DNA from: Anaerolineales bacterium
GTDB taxonomy: Bacteria; Chloroflexota; Anaerolineae; Anaerolineales; DRMV01
Reading direction: 5' to 3'
Length of the DNA stretch: 6,693 bases
Assembly (NCBI GenBank): GCA_015494815.1
Contig: WGAK01000279.1
Location: 1 to 6,693 of the forward strand
Position numbers and translations under genes: made by a program. The notes beneath the pieces were generated by a model, which saw nothing but the letters and a program-made list of their open reading frames with translations, did not search any database and had not been told where the DNA came from. Below are positions 1 to 6,693 of the stretch, in pieces; within the stretch, counting starts at the first letter, position 1, and every line of letters begins with the position of its first letter.

Positions 1-209
1 GCCGTGGGCGTGGGCGGCGCGGGCGAGGGGGTGGGGCAGGGCGTGGCCGTGGGCGTGGCGCGCGCGGGCGCGACGGTGGCCGTGGGGGCTGCGGCCGAGG
101 CCGCGGGCGCGGCCCCGTGGGTGGGGGAGGGTGTAGCGGGCGCAGTACAGGCGGCCAGTCCTGCCAGCAGGCCGAGCCCGACGAGCCAACGGCGCCAAAA
201 AGAGGGCAT
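1..209 (-). CDS. Lipoprotein with Thr/Pro/Ala-rich linker (5' end only, runs off left edge)
   Basis: Reading leftward from the ATG at 209-207, the first 69 codons are open to the window edge. The protein begins MPSFWRRWLVGLGLLAGLAAC. R6 and R7 form the positive n-region, residues 9-20 are hydrophobic, and L18-A19-A20-C21 is a canonical lipobox, so cleavage before Cys21 and lipid anchoring outside the membrane is expected. Residues 22-69 are almost entirely Ala, Pro and Thr (repeated TPTA/TPSP units), a typical flexible linker between a lipid anchor and a folded domain, so the functional domain lies outside the window. A Shine-Dalgarno GGAGG sits six bases before the ATG, and a TATAAT box on the same strand lies about 30 bases upstream. 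The role is unknown; solute-binding proteins and extracellular enzymes commonly have such N-termini. The G-rich plus strand here simply mirrors the Pro/Thr/Ala codons. Confidence 0.8.
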   Translation of the reverse strand, partial: MPSFWRRWLVGLGLLAGLAACTAPATPSPTHGAAPAASAAAPTATVAPARATPTATPCPTPSPAPPTPT

Positions 210-238
210 GATGGGCCTCCCAAGCGAAGTGCCTCTTC

Positions 239-244
239 ATTATA
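239..244 (-). promoter_or_regulatory. -10 box (TATAAT) for the leftward lipoprotein gene
   Basis: The minus strand reads TATAAT within GTATAATGAA. The predicted start point near 231-233 gives a leader of about 22 nt that contains the GGAGG ribosome site. No good -35 is visible: the best match at 16-17 bp spacing (about 261-267) is poor and lies inside the inverted repeat at 254-273. Confidence 0.55.
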
Positions 245-253
245 CGCTATTCT

Positions 254-273
254 GCCGGGCTGCGACGCCCGGC
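254..273. repeat. Perfect inverted repeat between divergent promoters (candidate operator)
   Basis: GCCGGGC (254-260), six bases, then GCCCGGC (267-273) form a perfect 7-bp dyad. It lies between the two divergent TATAAT boxes and covers the positions where both -35 elements would fall. This position would suit a regulator acting on both promoters. A GC-only dyad in a GC-rich genome can also arise by chance. Confidence 0.4.
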
Positions 274-290
274 CGGCGGCCAAAGTTCGG

Positions 291-296
291 TATAAT
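291..296 (+). promoter_or_regulatory. -10 box (TATAAT) for the rightward redox cluster
   Basis: A consensus TATAAT lies in the same 10-mer, GTATAATGAA, that forms the divergent -10. The start point should be near 302-304, giving a leader of about 85 nt before the ATG at 389. The hexamer at 17-bp spacing (268-273, cccggc) does not resemble TTGACA, so the promoter may need an activator. Confidence 0.55.
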
Positions 297-318
297 GAAA
301 ACGCGCGCCGCGCATGTC

Positions 319-382
319 ACCTTTGCCCGTTTTGGGCATCTAAAGGTAACGGACAAACCCTACATGCTCGCCCTTTAGGAGG
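319..382 (+). promoter_or_regulatory. Structured 5' leader with two competing stems (candidate)
   Basis: ACCTTT-GCCC (319-328) can pair with GGGC (334-337) and AAAGGT (342-347) around a GTTTT loop, with ATCT bulged on the 3' side. The 3' arm CTAAAGG (340-346) is also perfectly complementary to CCTTTAG (372-378), whose end overlaps the AGGAGG Shine-Dalgarno at 377-382. The two pairings exclude each other, so one could free and the other partly mask the ribosome site. No known riboswitch class was recognised and the stems are short. Confidence 0.3.
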
Positions 383-388
383 TTTGCC

Positions 389-586
389 ATGAGCGTGAAC
401 GAAGCCAGTTGGGACCGCGTCGTCCGGGTCATCTTGGGCGTTATCCTGCTGGGCCTGTACTTCATGGGCAGTGTCTCGGGCACCGTCGGCATCATCGCCC
501 TCATTGTGGGCATCATCATGCTGGCGACGGGGCTGTTTGGCTTCTGCCCGCTGTACAAGGTTGTCGGGTTCAGCACCAAGAAGTGA
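389..586 (+). CDS. DUF2892 (YgaP-like) small inner-membrane protein
   Basis: This 65-residue protein matches the DUF2892 pattern: a short amphipathic start with W8-D9-R10, two hydrophobic segments (about 11-28 and 31-50) and a C-terminal FGFCPLY motif with Cys53. It should be a two-helix membrane hairpin with the Cys at the membrane surface. The family occurs alone or fused to rhodanese (as in YgaP) and is linked to sulfur or thiol chemistry, though its biochemical role is unsettled. From memory, many members end in a second cysteine (G-I-N-T-C); this one ends FSTKK and lacks it. AGGAGG at 377-382, six bases from the ATG, supports the start. It is the first gene after the rightward promoter and is followed by an intrinsic terminator, so it may be transcribed more than the genes beyond. 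Family call firm, function open. Confidence 0.85.
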   Translation: MSVNEASWDRVVRVILGVILLGLYFMGSVSGTVGIIALIVGIIMLATGLFGFCPLYKVVGFSTKK

Positions 587-610
587 CGAGCCCCTGAGCC
601 GGCGCTCGTC
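585..610 (+). repeat. Inverted repeat overlapping the DUF2892 stop codon
   Basis: GACGAGC (585-591) and GCTCGTC (604-610) are perfect complements with a 12-nt loop. There is no T-run, so it is not itself a terminator. It may stabilise the 3' end of the short DUF2892 transcript just before the terminator at 629-659. Confidence 0.35.
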
Positions 611-628
611 GGGAGTACCGACCGCCTT

Positions 629-659
629 CATCCGCGCCCGGCCCGGCGCGGATGTTTTT
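629..659 (+). terminator. Rho-independent terminator after DUF2892, inside the redox cluster
   Basis: CATCCGCGCC (629-638) and GGCGCGGATG (645-654) form a perfect 10-bp GC-rich stem with a CGGCCC loop, followed directly by TTTTT (655-659). This is a textbook intrinsic terminator. The next gene starts only 44 bp later and no convincing promoter is visible in between. The terminator may therefore be leaky or conditional, lowering expression of the three downstream genes relative to DUF2892. Confidence 0.8.
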
Positions 660-703
660 CTGCGCCCCGCGCAAAAACCATCTTTCTCAAGGAGTAAGGC
701 CTT

Positions 704-1411
704 ATGAGCCCTCAACAGATTCTCAACGACGAAGTGCGCAATCAGGTGAAATCCATTTTCGACGCGGAGATGCGCGAGCCCGTGCACATCGTGCATTTCA
801 CCACCGACGACGCGCGCTGCATGTATTGCGATGTGACCCGGCAGTTGCTGCGCGAGGTGGCCGAACTGTCGGACCACATCACCCTGACCGAATATGACCT
901 GACTAAGGACGCGGCCCAGGCCGAGGCGTATGGCGTAGACCGGGCCCCGACCACCATCATCGCCGCGCAAGAGGGCGACGAGGTGGTGGATTATGGCGTC
1001 CGCTTCTTCGGCATCCCGGCCGAGTATGAGTTCAGTTCGCTGCTGCACACCATCACCCAGGTCTCCAAGCGCGACCCCGGCCTGAGCCCCCGCACGCTGG
1101 AGTTCCTGAAGAATCTGGAAGACGAAATCCGCTTCCTGGTGTTCGTCACGCCTTCGTGCCCCTACTGCCCCAACATGGTGGTGCTGACCCACCGCATGGC
1201 GTTGGCCAGCCCCAAGGTCAAGGCCAGCATGGTCGAGGCGTTGGAGTTCCCCGAGTGGGCCTCGGAGTATGGCGTGAGCGGCGTGCCGCACACCGTCATC
1301 AACGAAGGCGCGGGCGAGGTCATCGGCGCGGTGCCCGAAGAGCATCTGGTCCACGAAATCGAGCACGCGCTGCTGCACCTGCATGACGAGCCCCACGACC
1401 ATCACCATTAA
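704..1411 (+). CDS. Glutaredoxin-like protein disulfide oxidoreductase (PDO), two thioredoxin folds
   Basis: The 235-residue protein has the length and layout of archaeal/thermophile PDO proteins: two thioredoxin folds in tandem. The first has active site C39-M-Y-C42 and a cis-proline at A81-P82. The second has C152-P-Y-C155 and a cis-proline at V194-P195. No signal peptide or membrane segment is present, so it should act in the cytoplasm, catalysing dithiol/disulfide exchange and possibly receiving electrons from a thioredoxin reductase encoded elsewhere. CPYC is the usual glutaredoxin-type motif; CMYC is a variant of the CQYC site familiar from Pyrococcus PDO. The C-terminus ends in an unusual His-rich tail (HLHDEPHDHHH) that may bind metal. 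AAGGAG at 689-694, nine bases before the ATG, supports the start. It sits 39 bp upstream of the TlpA-like gene, in one probable transcript. Confidence 0.9.
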   Translation: MSPQQILNDEVRNQVKSIFDAEMREPVHIVHFTTDDARCMYCDVTRQLLREVAELSDHITLTEYDLTKDAAQAEAYGVDRAPTTIIAAQEGDEVVDYGVRFFGIPAEYEFSSLLHTITQVSKRDPGLSPRTLEFLKNLEDEIRFLVFVTPSCPYCPNMVVLTHRMALASPKVKASMVEALEFPEWASEYGVSGVPHTVINEGAGEVIGAVPEEHLVHEIEHALLHLHDEPHDHHH

Positions 1412-1450
1412 GCCACGGCCACGCTTTGGGCCAACCGGAGGAGACAACCC

Positions 1451-2044
1451 ATGTCCACGCGGCGTCGTCCCCGTTCGCGGCGGCAGAAGCAGGTCTGGGC
1501 CGGCGTGGTGGCCGGTCTGGGCCTGATTTTGCTGGCCGCGGCCATTGCCCTGTACGCTCGTCGGCTGGAGCCCCGCGCCACGCCCAAAGAGGTGCCCGCG
1601 GGGCCGGTGCAAAATCCCCCCGCGCAGGTCAATTTGCCCGCGCCGGACCTGGAACTGACCACCCTGGACGGCCAACCCGCATCCCTGGCGGATTATCGCG
1701 GGCAGGTGCTCATCGTCAACCTGTGGGCCACCTGGTGCCCACCGTGCAAGGCCGAGATGCCCGACCTGAAGGCCTACTATGAGGCGCATCGGGACCAGGG
1801 CCTGACGCTGGTCGCCATCAACATCCAGGAAAGCGCCGGCCAGGTGCGGCCTTTTGTCGAGGCTTACGGCCTGACCTTCCCCGTGTGGCTGGACCCGCAG
1901 GGGGTGAGCACGATGGCCTTTCGTACCCAGGGCCTGCCCTCGACCTTCGTCCTCGACCCCGAGGGGAACATCCGCCTTATCTGGTATGGACGCACCAGCA
2001 AGGAACTGCTGGAGCAATATGTGACCCCAATGTTGGGGCAGTAA
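1451..2044 (+). CDS. TlpA/ResA-like membrane-anchored thioredoxin
   Basis: The 197-residue protein starts with a very basic stretch (RRRPRSRRQK), then a single hydrophobic helix at about 16-36, which by the positive-inside rule leaves the rest outside the cytoplasm. After a Pro/Ala linker (about 40-62) comes an AhpC/TSA-Redoxin type thioredoxin domain with W92-A-T-W-C96-P-P-C99-K and the cis-proline in G161-L-P163-S-T-F. CPPC after WATW is characteristic of TlpA/ResA/CcmG-type proteins, which usually reduce extracytoplasmic disulfides, for example in apocytochrome c maturation. The specific target cannot be told here, because no cytochrome c biogenesis gene or CcdA/DsbD electron donor lies in the window. 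GGAGGAG at 1437-1443, seven bases before the ATG, supports this start. The spacing to the next gene is 25 bp. Confidence 0.9.
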   Translation: MSTRRRPRSRRQKQVWAGVVAGLGLILLAAAIALYARRLEPRATPKEVPAGPVQNPPAQVNLPAPDLELTTLDGQPASLADYRGQVLIVNLWATWCPPCKAEMPDLKAYYEAHRDQGLTLVAINIQESAGQVRPFVEAYGLTFPVWLDPQGVSTMAFRTQGLPSTFVLDPEGNIRLIWYGRTSKELLEQYVTPMLGQ

Positions 2045-2059
2045 CGCCTCGCAGTGCAT

Positions 2060-2064
2060 GGAGG
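2060..2064 (+). promoter_or_regulatory. Ribosome binding site that decides the OsmC start
   Basis: GGAGG lies five bases before the ATG at 2070. An in-frame ATG at 2058 has no Shine-Dalgarno upstream and itself overlaps this site, so translation most likely begins at 2070. Confidence 0.65.
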
Positions 2065-2069
2065 TTGGT

Positions 2070-2546
2070 ATGCAGGCAACGGTGACTTTGTTGCGCAAGA
2101 TGGCGTTCGACGCGGTCTCGGGCAGCGGCCATCATCAACTGATGGACGCAGAAGCGCGTGTGGGCGGCGAGAACCGAGGCCCCCGGCCGATGGAGTTCAT
2201 CCTGCGCGGGTTGCTGGGGTGCACGGCCATGGATGTGATTTCCATCTTGCGCAAGAAGCGGCAGCAGGTCACGGCCTTTGAGGTCAAAGGCACGGCCGAG
2301 CGCGCGGACCAGCACCCCAAAGTGTTCACGCACATCACCATCGAGTATCATGTGGTAGGGCACGCGGTCGAAGAGAAGGCCGTGCGGCGTTCCATCGAAC
2401 TCTCGGCCGTGCGTTATTGTCCGGCGCAAGCCATGCTGAAGGGCGTGGTGCCCATGCGCTTGCTGTACTACATCTACGAAGATACCCCCGACGGCCCCGA
2501 ATTGCGCATCCAGGGCGAATGGACGCCGCCGGAGGACCAGGTTTGA
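2070..2546 (+). CDS. OsmC/Ohr-family peroxide-detoxification protein
   Basis: From the ATG at 2070 the protein is 158 residues; starting at 2058 would add MEVG. It begins MQATVTLLRKMAFDAVSGSG, matching the usual OsmC-family opening strand. The two conserved cysteines are both present: Cys51 in L-L-G-C-T-A-M-D, at the start of the central helix, and Cys117 in R-Y-C-P-A. The conserved G-P-R-P-M-E segment precedes Cys51. In characterised OsmC and Ohr proteins this cysteine pair reduces organic hydroperoxides, with Cys51 as the peroxidatic residue, and is regenerated by a dithiol donor. The sequence seems closer to the broad OsmC/YhfA-type group than to Ohr, so peroxidase activity is inferred. 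No signal peptide is seen, so it should be cytoplasmic. As the last gene of the cluster it ends 33 bp before a hairpin terminator. The co-transcribed PDO is a plausible reductant. Confidence 0.88.
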   Translation: MQATVTLLRKMAFDAVSGSGHHQLMDAEARVGGENRGPRPMEFILRGLLGCTAMDVISILRKKRQQVTAFEVKGTAERADQHPKVFTHITIEYHVVGHAVEEKAVRRSIELSAVRYCPAQAMLKGVVPMRLLYYIYEDTPDGPELRIQGEWTPPEDQV

Positions 2547-2579
2547 GCGGCCTTTAGGGGCTATGAGGTGGGGGAACAC

Positions 2580-2615
2580 CGGGGCGCAGCCGTGCGGCTG
2601 CGCCCCGAATGTTTT
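2580..2615. terminator. Hairpin between convergent genes, probable (bidirectional) terminator
   Basis: CGGGGCGCAGCC (2580-2591) and GGCTGCGCCCCG (2596-2607) form a perfect 12-bp stem with a GTGC loop, in the 90-bp gap between the ends of the OsmC gene and nifJ. Rightward, the stem is followed by aatgtttt, a short imperfect T-run. Leftward, the bases after it (gtgttccccc) are T-poor. It most likely ends the redox-cluster transcript, and may also block or process the nifJ transcript. Confidence 0.65.
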
Positions 2616-2636
2616 GCGGCCTGGCCCGAGGTGGGG

Positions 2637-6224
<3,588 letters not shown>

Positions 6225-6310
6225 CGTGGCCTCCTGAGGTCATACGGTTGCATCCGATACCCACACCCGGGGCCCGGTGACACCGCGCTCCGGGAGCATA
6301 TGCCGTGCTG

Positions 6311-6349
6311 CGGCGTTGGTGCAGAGTGGGGCTCCGCGCCCAAACGCCG
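6311..6349 (-). repeat. Inverted repeat in the nifJ leader
   Basis: On the minus strand CGGCGTT-t-GG can pair with CC-AACGCCG, a 9-bp stem with one bulged T, around a roughly 20-nt loop. It would lie in the nifJ 5' leader if transcription starts near 6374. No known leader RNA family was recognised. Confidence 0.35.
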
Positions 6350-6380
6350 TATCGGCCGGGTCGGGGCCGAGGCTATTCTT

Positions 6381-6386
6381 ATTGTA
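6381..6386 (-). promoter_or_regulatory. Candidate nifJ -10 box (TACAAT)
   Basis: The minus strand reads TACAAT, one mismatch from consensus, about 157 bp upstream of the nifJ ATG. The hexamer at 17-bp spacing (tatccc) is a poor -35. The sequence further upstream is AT-rich and contains a near-palindrome, which would suit an activated promoter. This is the best candidate in the gap. Confidence 0.35.
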
Positions 6387-6410
6387 CTCCAAAGCCCGGC
6401 GGAGGGATAG

Positions 6411-6439
6411 GGCCGATTTTCGATTTGCGAAAATAGGCC
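6411..6439. repeat. 29-bp near-palindrome upstream of nifJ (candidate operator)
   Basis: GGCC-g-ATTTTCG (6411-6422), the five bases atttg, then CGAAAAT-a-GGCC (6428-6439) form arms that match at 11 of 12 positions. It lies roughly 25-53 bp upstream of the candidate nifJ -10, a suitable position for an activator or repressor. It does not match the Rex, FNR/CRP or Fur consensus sites I know. Confidence 0.45.
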
Positions 6440-6440
6440 A

Positions 6441-6471
6441 ATAAAAAGAGAAAAGGCCCCGCGTGGGGGCC
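6441..6471 (-). terminator. Rho-independent terminator of the gene entering from the right
   Basis: Read leftward, GGCCCC (6471-6466), loop CACGC and GGGGCC (6460-6455) form a 6-bp GC stem followed by TTTTCTCTTTTTAT (6454-6441). It begins 23 bases after the TGA at 6497-6495. It separates that gene from nifJ, so nifJ needs its own promoter. Confidence 0.8.
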
Positions 6472-6494
6472 CAAGGTGCGTGTGAAACCCGACT

Positions 6495-6693
6495 TCAGCG
6501 CCCTGGCGCGGCCGCGGCCTGCACCGGGGTGTCGAACAGCACCGAGCGGAAGGGTACCACTCCATCGTCTTTGACGATGAGGCCGTAGTCGGGGCCGAGG
6601 GTGCGCAGCGCTTTGTGGAAGCGCGGGTTGTTGCCCCAGCGCGTGCCGTTCAGCCCGCCGTAGAACCCCACGGCAAAGGCCTGGCGCCAGGCC
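6495..6693 (-). CDS. Unrecognised protein, C-terminal 65 residues (5' end beyond right edge)
   Basis: A minus-strand frame is open from the window edge (first full codon at 6692-6690) to a TGA at 6497-6495. It reads AWRQAFAVGFYGGLNGTRWG at the window edge and later includes GPDYGLIVKDDGVVPFRSVLF, ending in a short Ala/Pro-rich tail. The aromatic and glycine content looks like a folded, soluble domain; no membrane segment or metal-binding motif is visible. I could not place it in a family. The frame is favoured because GC-rich codon use fits the strand and because a clear intrinsic terminator follows the stop at the right distance and orientation. An overlapping 114-codon frame (6565 to 6221) that runs through this terminator is not credible. 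Confidence 0.6.
   Translation of the reverse strand, partial: AWRQAFAVGFYGGLNGTRWGNNPRFHKALRTLGPDYGLIVKDDGVVPFRSVLFDTPVQAAAAPGR

Noticed and set aside
1..125. GTGGGC-type short repeats suggesting a tandem-repeat locus
   Set aside because: The repeats are irregular and explained by Thr-Pro/Ala-Pro codons of the lipoprotein linker on the other strand.
4..378. 124-codon plus-strand frame at the left edge
   Set aside because: Its Gly/Val/Ala-rich start is the complement of the Pro/Thr/Ala linker of the minus-strand lipoprotein, and it runs through the divergent promoter region.
2058..2069. Upstream ATG for the OsmC-family gene
   Set aside because: No Shine-Dalgarno precedes it, whereas the ATG at 2070 has GGAGG five bases upstream and gives the typical family N-terminus.
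317..2098. 593-codon open frame on the minus strand across the redox cluster
   Set aside because: It is in antisense register with DUF2892, PDO and TlpA, which share one frame, and so stays open for the same codon-use reason. It crosses a strong terminator and three real genes and has no recognisable domain.
1977..2579. 200-codon minus-strand frame opposite OsmC
   Set aside because: In antisense register with the OsmC codons; a by-product of GC-rich codon use.
6411..6439. Near-palindrome as a second terminator
   Set aside because: Neither side is followed by a T-run on the strand being transcribed after the stem, and a proper terminator already lies just upstream on the minus strand at 6441-6471.

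Overview
This GC-rich window looks like a bacterial chromosome segment with compact intergenic regions and Rho-independent terminators. The organism is probably a thermophile or a relative of thermophiles. It encodes a two-domain glutaredoxin-like protein disulfide oxidoreductase, a family found mainly in (hyper)thermophiles, and an oxygen-sensitive pyruvate:ferredoxin oxidoreductase. A lipoprotein at the left edge has a Thr/Pro/Ala-rich linker of the kind common in Chloroflexota (Anaerolineae and relatives). That lineage guess is inference only; no rRNA or marker gene is present.

Left edge (1-388): the 5' end of a minus-strand lipoprotein gene (209 to 1) diverges from a plus-strand cluster. 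The gap holds two TATAAT boxes in inverted orientation, each inside the same 10-mer, with a perfect 7-bp inverted repeat between them over both -35 positions. The plus-strand 5' leader could form two competing stems, one touching the Shine-Dalgarno sequence.

Plus-strand thiol-redox cluster (389-2546): a small DUF2892 membrane protein, a strong intrinsic terminator, then three closely packed genes. These are the PDO-type oxidoreductase (CMYC and CPYC sites), a membrane-anchored TlpA/ResA-like thioredoxin (CPPC) and an OsmC-family protein with the two-cysteine arrangement. Together they suggest thiol/disulfide exchange and peroxide defence on both sides of the membrane.

Right part (2580-6693): a perfect 12-bp-stem hairpin separates the cluster from a convergent, full-length nifJ gene (1195 aa). 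NifJ oxidatively decarboxylates pyruvate to acetyl-CoA with reduction of ferredoxin or flavodoxin, and all expected cluster and thiamine-diphosphate motifs are present. Upstream of nifJ lie a structured leader, a possible promoter, a 29-bp near-palindrome, and the intrinsic terminator of another minus-strand gene whose C-terminal 65 residues enter from the right edge and were not recognised.

No tRNA, rRNA, CRISPR array, insertion sequence or phage gene was seen. I found no evidence of a wholly new system. The points most worth a second look are the symmetric divergent promoter, the two-state 5' leader, the terminator inside the redox cluster, and the near-palindrome upstream of nifJ.
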